In this document: in pieces, positions 52,164 through 60,741 of the stretch
Layout of the letters: each line of letters begins with the position of its first letter
Position numbering within the stretch: the first letter of the stretch is position 1
From: UMGS1370 sp046957575
GTDB taxonomy: Bacteria; Bacillota; Clostridia; Lachnospirales; Lachnospiraceae
Assembly: GCA_046957575.1 (NCBI GenBank)
Contig: JBKUOG010000006.1
Span: 1-64,000, forward strand
DNA length: 64,000 nt
Direction: 5' to 3'
Made by a program: the position numbers and the translations under genes
Notes under the pieces: generated by a model
What the model saw: only the letters and a program-made list of their open reading frames with translations
The model's database searches: none
Told to the model about the DNA's origin: nothing

Positions 52164-53486
52164 TTATGCCAAAGTATTAAGCATCATTCCCACTGTATAA
52201 TAATTGCCAAGGTTGTAAGCGCCTCCCCTGGTAAAATTGTTCATATAGCGGAAACCTCCGAAATATCCGTCATATCCCTGGGTCTGCTCCATAATGTCTG
52301 CCAGATCATTGCTGACAATTCTCTGGACAGAAGAAGACAGCGCCGCTTCTGCCTTGCTTTCGGCTCTTTCTGCAAGTCCAAACTGACCACCTATCAATTC
52401 ACTGGTTCTTTCGTAATTATTTTCCAGTTCCGACTTCAGTTTTTCCTTATCCAGAACCAGGTTGCCTTCCTTGTCATGGGTAATTCCCAACTGGGCTAAC
52501 GTCTTATCATCTGCCATGCCCCTGTCAAAGGAATTATAGTGTGCTGCTGCACCTGCTCCTCTGTCTGCATTGTCAGCTAATAAAGATGTTACGGAATTGT
52601 AGTCTTTCACCAGATCTTCCACTGCAGATACAATTGCATCTGCATCAACCCCAGAGTAGATATCGCTCTCTCCAACGCCTTTGAGTGTAGCATCAATTCT
52701 GCCGTAATCCAGTGTAATCTTGTTGCTCTCCGAACGATAGGACTGAGTCACTCCATTCTGTGTCACAGAATACTGGGCATCCTGAGCGTCAACTGCAGCA
52801 TTTTCAATGCCGGATGCTGCTCCAGTATTTCCACTTATGGTAAATCCGTTGGACTCGCCTGTCTCCTTAGATGTAACAGACAAAGATGCTTTGCCGCCGT
52901 CATAAACTACCTGTGCTCTTACACCTGCGTCAGACTGCTCATTAATTGCCTTTGCAGCTTCCTCGTACATCTGTCTGTATGTTCTGGCCTGCCCGTTTTC
53001 ATCAACAGCAGAGACATTTACAGAAACCGTTCCGGATCCGGTGCTGATCTGGAAGTTCATATCTTCACCAGCCTTTGCCGTCTCCTGACTGACTTTAAAA
53101 TCACTGTTATTTTTCTGGGCCGAAGCCAGAGCATCTACCTGAAGATGAATATCCGTTCCTGCCTGAAGCTGGTAATTTGCCTTCACATCTGCAACCGCCT
53201 CATCGGTAGATCCTGCCTGCAAATCATTGAATACGCTGTTCCGATCAGCAGCATTCAGCTTTCCGGCAGACTCTTCCAAGTCTGTCAGAGAAGACTCATA
53301 CTTTGTCAAAAATGAACGGACATCCAAATATGGGTCTGTAGAAGTGCTGTGGCTGTTAATCTTGCTTACTCTGGGAACAGAATTGATAGACGCGCTTCTC
53401 ATGGAAGATAAACGCAGCAGATTGACTGTATTCTGATACTGGTAAGCGCTGTATCCATTGATTCCGTTGATACCATTAAGTGCCAT
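52164..53486 (-). CDS. Second FliD-like (flagellar cap-related) protein
   Basis: The 440-residue protein shares the C-terminal plan of FliD: DYGRIDATLKGVGESDIYSG, then VEDLVKDYNSVTSLLADN, and the capping-domain block LAQLGITHDKEGNLVLDKEK followed by a helix. It lacks the long central domains of the 854-residue FliD upstream and starts with a Gly/Asn-rich MALNGINGINGYSAYQ. It is encoded in the same operon after fliS and a FliT-like gene. It may be a second cap, a cap-associated or a filament-distal protein. Confidence 0.7.
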   Translation of the reverse strand: MALNGINGINGYSAYQYQNTVNLLRLSSMRSASINSVPRVSKINSHSTSTDPYLDVRSFLTKYESSLTDLEESAGKLNAADRNSVFNDLQAGSTDEAVADVKANYQLQAGTDIHLQVDALASAQKNNSDFKVSQETAKAGEDMNFQISTGSGTVSVNVSAVDENGQARTYRQMYEEAAKAINEQSDAGVRAQVVYDGGKASLSVTSKETGESNGFTISGNTGAASGIENAAVDAQDAQYSVTQNGVTQSYRSESNKITLDYGRIDATLKGVGESDIYSGVDADAIVSAVEDLVKDYNSVTSLLADNADRGAGAAAHYNSFDRGMADDKTLAQLGITHDKEGNLVLDKEKLKSELENNYERTSELIGGQFGLAERAESKAEAALSSSVQRIVSNDLADIMEQTQGYDGYFGGFRYMNNFTRGGAYNLGNYYTVGMMLNTLA

Positions 53487-53507
53487 CCAATCTCCTCCTT
53501 TCTTTTA

Positions 53508-53918
53508 TTACTTTTTGCCGGATCTTTGAGTATAGAAGGATTTCTCCCCGCCTACGCCTAAGTTTAGTCTCTGATCCAGCTCTCTGAGCCCATCAAGCGT
53601 CTTTTTTGAAATTTGGCGGATCTCCAAAATCTTCTTTTCTTCAAAACTATCTGCTGATCTGGGAGCAAACGGATCACAGGTCAGCAGTTCCCGCAAAAAT
53701 TCTCCGTCTTCTTTTTCGTGTCCTACTGCAGTCCATATCTCCATCTGGCACTGATCCATTTTGCTCATTTCCTCTGCACGCATCTGCAAAAGCAGATGCG
53801 TAGATACCTCATCTTTTCTGTCAATGGTATCTTTCAGTTCTCTGGTGAGTCTGTCCATCTCTTTTAGAATCCCATATCGTCTCTGCACCAGCAGCATAAT
53901 CTTTTCTAAATCAGCCAT
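53508..53918 (-). CDS. FliT/FlgN-like small helical protein
   Basis: The 136-residue protein is almost wholly helical (LEKIMLLVQRRYGILKEMDRL, then RKDEVSTHLLLQMRAEEMSKM), basic at its end, and lies right after fliS and before a FliD-like gene. In many bacteria this position holds FliT, the chaperone of FliD. Direct sequence similarity is too weak to be certain, so the call rests on size, helicity and place. Confidence 0.6.
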   Translation of the reverse strand: MADLEKIMLLVQRRYGILKEMDRLTRELKDTIDRKDEVSTHLLLQMRAEEMSKMDQCQMEIWTAVGHEKEDGEFLRELLTCDPFAPRSADSFEEKKILEIRQISKKTLDGLRELDQRLNLGVGGEKSFYTQRSGKK

Positions 53919-53929
53919 AGCCGTTCCTC

Positions 53930-54334
53930 CTATCCGAATGTGTGGCGTTCTGAAACGATATGGTTGTCTCCCACTTTCCGGCTGGCCTGGTCAAAGGCAT
54001 CTCGAAGTTCTGATAAAATATTGCGGATTCTTCCAATCTCATCCTTTTGGCGCTCCCTGCCCGCATTTACTTTACTCAGATCAAGGATCAGATAATTGTA
54101 AATGCGGCGCAGATCTCTGCTGATAGGATACTGCATGTCCAGAATATCTATAAGATAGCGAACGATCCTGGTTACTCTCTTTAAACAGTCTTCAAAATCC
54201 TTATAATTTTTGTCTTCCAGTGATAATTCTGCTCTGGTCAGTCTGCTGATCGCCTCATCATATAGTAAAAGCAGCAGTTCTGGCCCGCTCATAGAATAAA
54301 TGCTTTTTTCTTTGTATTTCTGATAACCGTTCAT
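53930..54334 (-). CDS. fliS: Flagellin export chaperone FliS
   Basis: The 134-residue protein has the FliS pattern: YQKYKEKSIYSMSGPELLLLLYDEAISRL at the start and KVNAGRERQKDEIGRIRNILSELRDAF near the end, all helical. It binds the C-terminus of flagellin in the cytoplasm. The ATG at 54334 is chosen (GGGAG 4-5 nt upstream); a frame from 54352 adds six residues without a site. It follows fliD by 24 nt. Confidence 0.94.
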   Translation of the reverse strand: MNGYQKYKEKSIYSMSGPELLLLLYDEAISRLTRAELSLEDKNYKDFEDCLKRVTRIVRYLIDILDMQYPISRDLRRIYNYLILDLSKVNAGRERQKDEIGRIRNILSELRDAFDQASRKVGDNHIVSERHTFG

Positions 54335-54358
54335 GTCTCTCCCTCTATGCATTTTCCC

Positions 54359-56923
54359 TTATACGGAAAGCTGTGACAGATAGCTGGACTGTGCGTTCAT
54401 CTGGCTGATCATCTTCTCCATGGCAGCAAACTGACTGATATAGCGATCCTGCTCTGTCTTTAAGCGCGCCTGGAGCGTATCCAGCTTTTCTTCCATCTCC
54501 TCCAGCTCTCTGTAAATATAATTGTTCGTCAAAGAAGTTGGCACTTTCTCAGATCCGGCTTCCTCTATTAATTTACCATAGGAACCTCCGTTTTGATAAG
54601 AATATCTGGTTGCATACTTAACCATTTTCTCCTCAATGATCGAAGACAGGCCCTGTTTTACATCGCCGCCACCGGTAAAGATATCGGAAACAGTTTCTGG
54701 TTCTGTCTCCATCGCCTGCTTAAACTTGCTCTCATCAAATACGAGCGTACCGCCATCTGAGTAATCGGAAGAGAAGGTAATTCCGATTCTCTCCAAATCC
54801 TCTGCTTTTGCTCCAGAACCCAGTATCGATGCTGCAATGCTCTGCATATCCATACTCAGTTCCCGCATAACCGACTCGTTAAACAGCAGTCCCTCTTTCG
54901 CCTTGTTCTCCCAGTTTTTAATGGATGTTTCGTCCATCTCGTCTTTTTGCGCGTCTGTTAAAGGTCCATAATTGCTGTTTGGCTTGGTAGTCACCTGAGT
55001 ATTGATTTCTTTGATCATGGCATTATAATCTTCCACGAACTTTTTAACAGCCTCTGTGACCTTTTCTGTATCCGCCTTTGCACTGAATGTAACGCCGCCA
55101 GATGTGGATTCCAATGTTCCGTCTGCTTTATAGCCAAACGTACCAGATGCTGTAATCTTCAACCCCTCTAACTCAAAGGTATTGGTCATGCTCTCAATTG
55201 TAGTGGTAATACCATTGCCATAACTTACCTCCATCTGAGCATTTTTTCCATCCTCTTCTAATCCATCTGTTACTTTTCCACTTGGGTCCTTAACAGCACC
55301 GAAAATATCTTCTGCAATTCCTCCCAACTGAATCTTACCGCGCTTTCCAGTCTCATCCGCCACTAAAACAAACTGATTAGTTGCACTCATATAAGTAGCA
55401 GTAACCCCAGCCTCTTCGTTGTCATTAATCTCAGCTAAAAGTTCATTCATTGTGGTGTCTGCTGTAATTCCTTCTATCTCTGCTCCATTAATTGTAAGCG
55501 GATTATTCTTCAGATACTCGTTAAATTCCTCTTTAGAATTGAATGTTTGTGTTATTCCTAATTTATCCAGATTGTCATACAGTGTACCGCTCATACTAAT
55601 CTTATTGGAGGCCCCTGCTTCCAGTCCAAGCGTTTCCCTTAACTCCAGACTATTCGTGGTGACTGTTAGGGTTTGTGAGGAATCTAATACATTAAATTTA
55701 AATCCTCCATTCTGAGCATCATAGGACACTGAAACATTCTGTTGATTGTTTTTATCGCTGTTCACTCCAAATGCCTGTTTTAAGCGTCCGTTCAGCTTGT
55801 CTGTCAGAATGTTCATCGCCTCATCGCCGCTCATAGTGCCATTCTCTACTGCTTTCCACTGTTCCTCTGTCAAATCGTCCTGTGACAGAAGTTTTATCTC
55901 TTTGCTCTGGCCGCCAAAGTTAACGGTTATGGTTTTGTCCTTCAAATAGTCAAACATCTTTTGTCTCTCAATAGATGCATTTTCAAACTTTGAATTTTCT
56001 CCACCATCAGTAATTGACTTGTTAAATTCGTCAATGCTTACTCTGGTCTTTTCTTTTCCATCTGTACCAGTAATATCCGTATAACCCAGACCCTCCATTG
56101 CTGAAGAGGATGCATTAAGTTTTAATTCAGCATCTTTATATTTATCCTGTTTTTGAATATTAAAGTGACCGTTTGCATCCACATCAAACTGAATCATGTC
56201 AGAAAGTGCTACATTTTCATCTCCATAGCGAATCTTCACTTCCGATGACTTCAGCGCCTTATTTAAATGATCTGCTATCTCATCCGGTGTCATATTCGTA
56301 TAATCAATTTCTACTGTCTTTCCATTTTCATCTTTATAGCTGGAAGGCAGCGTAAAAGTAGCAGTTGCCGCATCTGTCTCTGTAGTTCCATCGCTTTTTG
56401 TAAAAACAAACTCCAACTCCATTCCCTCTAGTTTGGAAGACTCTACAGGACTATTGGCGCTGTTTAACCGATCCGTTGTCAAGCCAGACGCATTAATATA
56501 ATCATTAGAGGTCTTCTTGCCTGACATTGTTGTTGCAGCAGACGCAAGCTGTTTCACTCCCAAAATAGACAGCTTATCCAACAGTTTGGAATTACCTGTT
56601 GCAGTAATATACTTTGAAAAATCCGGATTACCTGTTGCAGTGATAATATTCTTTCCAAAAAATTGCGGATCCATCAGATTACTGGAGGATGAAAAAGAAA
56701 AATACTTGTCCTGCATATCTATCAGAAGATTGCTGAGTTTCTGAAATGCCTCTGCCTTCCATTCCAGCTTTGTAATATCTTTCTGCTGATTTGTGATCTT
56801 ATTCGTGGTTCCCATCGTCATCTGCTCAATTAAGGAATCTCTGTCGATACCGGAAGCAAAGCCTCCAAATCCTCTAAGCGCGGTATTGCCAAGTCCGCTT
56901 GTTGTTCCTGAAACACTTGCCAT
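54359..56923 (-). CDS. fliD: Flagellar filament capping protein FliD (HAP2)
   Basis: The 854-residue protein has the FliD_N domain (FASGIDRDSLIEQMTMGTTNKI at 22-43) and the FliD_C domain (VKKFVEDYNAMIKEINTQV near 640; GITFSSDYSDGGTLVFDESKFKQAM near 725), ending in a coiled coil. It caps the filament and helps flagellin fold in. It is longer than usual (450-700) because of extended Asp/Asn/Lys-rich middle domains with repeated EGAxLxF-like units, likely exposed on the tip. A GCCGATAA promoter lies about 100 bp upstream. Confidence 0.93.
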   Translation of the reverse strand: MASVSGTTSGLGNTALRGFGGFASGIDRDSLIEQMTMGTTNKITNQQKDITKLEWKAEAFQKLSNLLIDMQDKYFSFSSSSNLMDPQFFGKNIITATGNPDFSKYITATGNSKLLDKLSILGVKQLASAATTMSGKKTSNDYINASGLTTDRLNSANSPVESSKLEGMELEFVFTKSDGTTETDAATATFTLPSSYKDENGKTVEIDYTNMTPDEIADHLNKALKSSEVKIRYGDENVALSDMIQFDVDANGHFNIQKQDKYKDAELKLNASSSAMEGLGYTDITGTDGKEKTRVSIDEFNKSITDGGENSKFENASIERQKMFDYLKDKTITVNFGGQSKEIKLLSQDDLTEEQWKAVENGTMSGDEAMNILTDKLNGRLKQAFGVNSDKNNQQNVSVSYDAQNGGFKFNVLDSSQTLTVTTNSLELRETLGLEAGASNKISMSGTLYDNLDKLGITQTFNSKEEFNEYLKNNPLTINGAEIEGITADTTMNELLAEINDNEEAGVTATYMSATNQFVLVADETGKRGKIQLGGIAEDIFGAVKDPSGKVTDGLEEDGKNAQMEVSYGNGITTTIESMTNTFELEGLKITASGTFGYKADGTLESTSGGVTFSAKADTEKVTEAVKKFVEDYNAMIKEINTQVTTKPNSNYGPLTDAQKDEMDETSIKNWENKAKEGLLFNESVMRELSMDMQSIAASILGSGAKAEDLERIGITFSSDYSDGGTLVFDESKFKQAMETEPETVSDIFTGGGDVKQGLSSIIEEKMVKYATRYSYQNGGSYGKLIEEAGSEKVPTSLTNNYIYRELEEMEEKLDTLQARLKTEQDRYISQFAAMEKMISQMNAQSSYLSQLSV

Positions 56924-57020
56924 ATGTATTCTCCCTTCCTATTTGTCTATACGGTCATAAAATTCCTGCAGGCATGGCTGCGTTTAAATTTATCCTTCTG
57001 GTACTGGTTTCATACTATAA

Positions 57021-57047
57021 TTATCGGCGCTTTTTCCTAAAAAATAA
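57021..57047 (-). promoter_or_regulatory. Sigma-28 (FliA/SigD) promoter of the fliD operon
   Basis: On the minus strand GCCGATAA (57021-57028) is preceded, 15 nt upstream, by CTTAT (TTAT at 57044-57047). Same spacing and same -35 variant as the flgM promoter. Confidence 0.75.
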
Positions 57048-57087
57048 GACAGTGATTGAAAGTAACACTGCGCTGGTTTGCTATAAC

Positions 57088-57201
57088 GATTAAGGTATCA
57101 AAAGCCCCTTCCATGAATGCTATTTGGCAAAAGGTCACTTATATCAATTTTTTGTGCCTTTTGTTAGCTGCTTTTTCACCAGGGCTTTTGATATCTTAAT
57201 T
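57088..57201. mobile_element. 114-bp palindromic MITE-like element (second family)
   Basis: Ends are ATTAAGGTATCAAAAGCCC (57089-57107) and its inverted partner (57182-57200; 18 of 19 matching). A second hairpin (CAAAAGG...CCTTTTG) lies inside. The 7-bp sequence CTATAAC occurs on both sides (57081-57087 and 57202-57208), as expected of a target duplication. No coding capacity. It separates the fliD promoter from the terminator of the ComFB/ParA genes. Confidence 0.65.
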
Positions 57202-57205
57202 CTAT

Positions 57206-57261
57206 AACAAAAAAGCGCACAGCATATCTAAAATCATTTTCTGCTCATGCGCTTTTTTGTT
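57206..57261 (-). terminator. Rho-independent terminator of the ParA-ComFB genes
   Basis: A perfect 14-bp inverted repeat AACAAAAAAGCGCA / TGCGCTTTTTTGTT closes the unit 15 nt after the ComFB stop codon, with T-tracts on both strands. Confidence 0.8.
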
Positions 57262-57275
57262 GATGACAGGTTTTC

Positions 57276-58001
57276 TTAGTGGCGCGGATGCTCCCGCACC
57301 TGGATACAGGCCTTGATGATTTCTGCCAGCACCTTTGCTTTAAACTTATTCTCATAATAGCCAATTAAGGGAGAAACCGACTCTCCATGCACTACCATAT
57401 ATTTGGCCGGAAGTCCTGTCAATGTTAATGCCCTGACATCCGCCTGGCATCTGTTGCATGTGCATACCCCATAATCTTTCATATATTTTTCCAGATGCTT
57501 AAGGGCCAGCACTTCTTCCATAACATTGATAATATGAAACTCTTCTTTCTCCTTCTTTTCCGCCTTTTCTTCTTCCTCTAAGTGAGTCGTAAGCTGATCC
57601 AGAATCTGTGTCTCTATTTTCTGATTCTCGCTGGATTCATCCACTACAATCACCCTCTTTTCACCAGAAGAAACTCTTACAACCGACTTTTCTTTTTCAG
57701 GAACTGCCGCCAAAATCTCCTCTTTCGGCGCACTTTTTGTTTCTGGTGTCTTTTCGCCTGATGTCTCGTGCTCTGCTGCTTTGGACTCTGACATTTTTTC
57801 CCCTGATGTCTTGTGCTCTTCCGATTTGGACTCTGGCGCCTTTTCTTCTGATGTCTCATGCTTTGCTGCTTTGGACTCTGCCGTCTTATCTTCCGATTCT
57901 TTCGGTTCTGCCACCTTTGCTTCCGTCTCGTCTTCAGGCGCTGCCGGACCATTGGTTATTAAGTTTAAAACATGAGACGTCTTATTCGTTTTTCTCGCCA
58001 C
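57276..58001 (-). CDS. ComFB-domain protein with repetitive N-terminal linker
   Basis: The 241-residue protein ends in a ComFB domain (about 150-235; FHIINVMEEVLALKHLEKYM, a cluster of cysteines CTCNRC at about 183-188, then DVRALTLTGLPAKYMVVHGE). ComFB-type proteins of cyanobacteria have been reported to bind cyclic dinucleotides; whether this one does is open. The N-terminal half is hydrophilic and contains three 15-residue units of ESKxxxHxTSxEKxx kind (residues 42-86). It follows parA by 3 nt and ends at a strong terminator, so the two probably work together. No signal peptide is seen. Confidence 0.75.
   Translation of the reverse strand: MARKTNKTSHVLNLITNGPAAPEDETEAKVAEPKESEDKTAESKAAKHETSEEKAPESKSEEHKTSGEKMSESKAAEHETSGEKTPETKSAPKEEILAAVPEKEKSVVRVSSGEKRVIVVDESSENQKIETQILDQLTTHLEEEEKAEKKEKEEFHIINVMEEVLALKHLEKYMKDYGVCTCNRCQADVRALTLTGLPAKYMVVHGESVSPLIGYYENKFKAKVLAEIIKACIQVREHPRH
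57744..57878 (-). repeat. Three 45-bp tandem repeats in the ComFB gene
   Basis: The units encode ESKAAKHETSEEKAP, ESKSEEHKTSGEKMS and ESKAAEHETSGEKTP, followed by a partial ETKS. Length changes by whole units would stay in frame. Confidence 0.75.
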
Positions 58002-58004
58002 AGC

Positions 58005-58778
58005 TTAATCCTCCTTCACCTGAATTTTATCTACTACTTCTAAAATAAACTCCTGGTAGTCTTCTACTGCCGCTGAGCGTGGATTGTAATCAAAAATACT
58101 TTCTCCATGGGCCGGCGCTTCTGCAATGGCAACTCCAGTTCGGATTCTGGTGTCAAAAACCTTGGTTCCAATCTGTTCTGCCAATTGCTGCGCCATCTCC
58201 AGCACATCCCTGGATAAAAGCGTCCTCCTGTTAAAACGGGTAAGCAGAATTCCCAGCACATTGAGTCCTGGATTTAAAGAACCCCTGACTGATTCTATGG
58301 TTTCCGTCAACTGGGAAAGACCTACCAGACTTAAAATGTCAGAAGCCATGGGAATAATCAGATAATCTGATGCAGTATAGGCATTTACTGTCAGCAAATT
58401 CAATGCCGGAGGCGTATCAATGACCACATAATCATACTCGTCTTTTACTGTATCCAGCACATTTTTTAAAATACATTCTCTTCTTTCAGCTGCAACCTGT
58501 TCTAAACCGCTGCTCAGTGTAATATCAGAGGAAAGAATGTCTCCATAAGGAGTGCTGCTGACTGCCTCTTTGACAGATACATCGCCTTTTAGGGCATCTA
58601 AAACACCAAATCCGCCGTTTGCTTCCAGCCCCAGACAGAATCCAAGATTGCCCTGGGGATCAAAATCCACCCCCAGGACTCTCTCTCCTGCCAGTGATAA
58701 GCCAGCCGCCAGAGCGGCAGATGTAGTTGTCTTTCCAACTCCGCCCTTCTGATTTGAAACAGTAATGATCGTCGCCAA
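58005..58778 (-). CDS. ParA-family ATPase
   Basis: The 257-residue protein is a ParA/Soj/MinD-type ATPase with the deviant Walker A QKGGVGKTTTS (residues 9-19), the switch region VDFDPQGN (about 38-45) and VVIDTPPALN. Such proteins position plasmids, chromosomes or large complexes on the nucleoid or membrane. No ParB or parS-like cluster is adjacent, and it differs from FlhG by lacking an FlhF neighbour and an amphipathic C-terminus. It lies in the chemotaxis/flagellar block between a secreted wall-binding protein gene and a ComFB-domain gene. Positioning of receptor arrays or flagella is a guess. Confidence 0.85.
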   Translation of the reverse strand: MATIITVSNQKGGVGKTTTSAALAAGLSLAGERVLGVDFDPQGNLGFCLGLEANGGFGVLDALKGDVSVKEAVSSTPYGDILSSDITLSSGLEQVAAERRECILKNVLDTVKDEYDYVVIDTPPALNLLTVNAYTASDYLIIPMASDILSLVGLSQLTETIESVRGSLNPGLNVLGILLTRFNRRTLLSRDVLEMAQQLAEQIGTKVFDTRIRTGVAIAEAPAHGESIFDYNPRSAAVEDYQEFILEVVDKIQVKED

Positions 58779-58811
58779 TGTGCTACCTCCAAAACTCTTT
58801 TGTTTTATGTA

Positions 58812-59723
58812 TTATTCTTCCCAGAGGGGCAGTTCTTCCTCGGATGGCAAGACGTCTGCTGCCTGATCAATGTGGGCTTCATCCAACGGCAAAATCTCCA
58901 GTGCCATCACCGCTCCTGCCTGGGCGTTTGCTTCTGCAAGGGTCTGTTCCCAATCCTCCCAGCTTACCTCGTCTCCGTTAACACAGCCAATGAGATCCCC
59001 CCAGTCATTAGTCTTGTATGTAAATCCCCACCTGTGTTCCAGCCAGTTGGTATCCTGTTCCATGGAAAAAAAATCCCGATCCCAGCCGTTATTGCTCTCC
59101 ATCACCAACCAGGTAGTGGAAGAATCCGGATCGCAGGTCAGTCTGGACATCTGAGCATTCTCCAGATCCGTTTCTGCAGCAAGGGCAAATTTTTCCTCTT
59201 CCGGATCCCATACAGCCAGCTTCATCACCTTATCGGGATTGACTGGACGGTTAAATACTGCCATATCTTTGTAGCCATCCGCATTAAAGTCTGCTACTGC
59301 AAATCCCGGCTGTTCTTTAACTTTCCTGCCACTGACCTTTAGTTCCCGCTTTAATTCCTTGCGGTACGTGTCAAAACGCTTTAAATTTGTGCCATCCGGT
59401 CCTACATATTTCCCGTCAGATGCAAATGTATTAAAACATTTGGTTCCGTCCTGGCCCATGTAATAGCGTTCTCCGTCATCTTTATTGGTCACCCATCCGG
59501 TTTTCATGCGGCCTTTGGAATCTACATAATATTCTTTCCCTTCATACTCAATCCATTCATCCATTGCCGGATCCCCCGGAGTATAAAAGTACATCCAGTA
59601 TTTGCCGTTATCGCTTAACTCCCAGCTTCCACTTGCCGCTGCCTGGGCAGTCATTCCATTTCCAAAAAAACAGGCAGCACACAAACCTGCGCATATAACC
59701 GCTTTTATGTTTTTTACAGACAT
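58812..59723 (-). CDS. Secreted wall-binding protein with FG-GAP-like domain
   Basis: The 303-residue protein has a Sec signal peptide (about 1-30, ending TAQAAA), two to three cell-wall-binding repeats (EYEGKEYYVDSKGRMKTGWV), a linker, and a C-terminal region with FAVADFNADGYKDMAVF, an FG-GAP/VCBS-like calcium-binding blade. It is the third wall-repeat protein of the window and lies between cheV and parA. Function unknown; the link with motility is by position. Confidence 0.8.
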   Translation of the reverse strand: MSVKNIKAVICAGLCAACFFGNGMTAQAAASGSWELSDNGKYWMYFYTPGDPAMDEWIEYEGKEYYVDSKGRMKTGWVTNKDDGERYYMGQDGTKCFNTFASDGKYVGPDGTNLKRFDTYRKELKRELKVSGRKVKEQPGFAVADFNADGYKDMAVFNRPVNPDKVMKLAVWDPEEEKFALAAETDLENAQMSRLTCDPDSSTTWLVMESNNGWDRDFFSMEQDTNWLEHRWGFTYKTNDWGDLIGCVNGDEVSWEDWEQTLAEANAQAGAVMALEILPLDEAHIDQAADVLPSEEELPLWEE

Positions 59724-59772
59724 ATTATCCCTCCTGCCAAATACAACAGCGTTCTGCCTGATACCTGTTTAT

Positions 59773-60723
59773 TCAGTGTTTCCTACCATCCTGAAGGGTT
59801 TCCTGAAATTTATCCAGCAGTCTGTCCAGAACATGGATCAGGTTTCCAATCTCCGGTTTTGTCAGCTGCTCATCCGCCCCCAGCTCTTCGCCTTTTCTGC
59901 GCATCTGCTCGTCAATCAGAGAAGAGAAAATAACCACTGGTATTTTTTTCAACTTTGGATGATCTTTTACTAACTTTGTCAGGCGATGGCCATCCATCTC
60001 CGGCATCTCAATATCTGTAATGATTAAGTTTACCTTTTGGTACAGATCCGGCGCATCAGCAATGGAGGATAAATAGTCCCATGCTTCCTGACCACTGCTG
60101 AAATTGGTAATACGGACAAATCCGGCCCGCTCTAGACAGTCATTGATCATTCTCTTAAGGAGCACAGAGTCTTCTGCGATGACAATGGGCGCATCGCAAA
60201 TGGGACGATCTCCCATACTCTCCACTTCGGATACCTGGATAGTGGTCTCCGGAGAAATCTCTGCTACAATCTTCTCAAAATCCAATATGGTCACCAGTTG
60301 GCCCTCACATTGGGCAATACCAGTTGTAATACTGTCTTCGCCGTTTGCCAGCGTCTTATCCGGCTTTTGGATCGCCTGCCAGGAAATCCGGCTGATTCCT
60401 TCAATACTCTGTACCCGGAATGCAACTGTCATTTTATTAAAGTTAGTCACAATAAATAAGTCCCTGGCGCTCTTTTCATCTTCCTGACCGGAAAGGTAAT
60501 GGGACAGATTAATTACGGTAATGAGAGTATCCCTCGGTTTAAAAATCCCCTCAACAGATGGATGAGAATGAGGCATTGGTTTTACTTTTGCGCTCATAAT
60601 GATTTCCTGAACCTTGGCCACATTAATGCCGTAGAACTCTCCCTGAACTTTAAACTTCATTACTTCTATCTCATTTGTACCTGATTCCAGAAGAATTTTA
60701 TCTCTTTCTCTTCCTGTGTCCAT
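59773..60723 (-). CDS. cheV: Chemotaxis coupling protein CheV
   Basis: The 316-residue protein has an N-terminal CheW domain (FKVQGEFYGINVAKVQEIIM; VNLSHYLSG; 15-160) and a C-terminal response-regulator domain (AEDSVLLKRMINDCLERAGF; phosphorylated Asp in LIITDIEMPEMDG near 236; PVVIFSSL). It couples receptors to CheA and its phosphorylation aids adaptation. It belongs to a row with cheD and cheC. Confidence 0.95.
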   Translation of the reverse strand: MDTGRERDKILLESGTNEIEVMKFKVQGEFYGINVAKVQEIIMSAKVKPMPHSHPSVEGIFKPRDTLITVINLSHYLSGQEDEKSARDLFIVTNFNKMTVAFRVQSIEGISRISWQAIQKPDKTLANGEDSITTGIAQCEGQLVTILDFEKIVAEISPETTIQVSEVESMGDRPICDAPIVIAEDSVLLKRMINDCLERAGFVRITNFSSGQEAWDYLSSIADAPDLYQKVNLIITDIEMPEMDGHRLTKLVKDHPKLKKIPVVIFSSLIDEQMRRKGEELGADEQLTKPEIGNLIHVLDRLLDKFQETLQDGRKH

Positions 60724-60741
60724 TTCTTCATTCCCCTTCCA

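Noticed and set aside
57088..57201. Simple terminator for fliD-side or ComFB-side transcription
   Set aside because: A dedicated terminator already exists at 57206-57261, and the direct CTATAAC flanks favour an inserted element.
58005..58778. Calling the ParA-type ATPase FlhG or a plasmid partition gene
   Set aside because: No FlhF, ParB, replication gene or parS-like cluster is adjacent; only the generic ParA features are clear.
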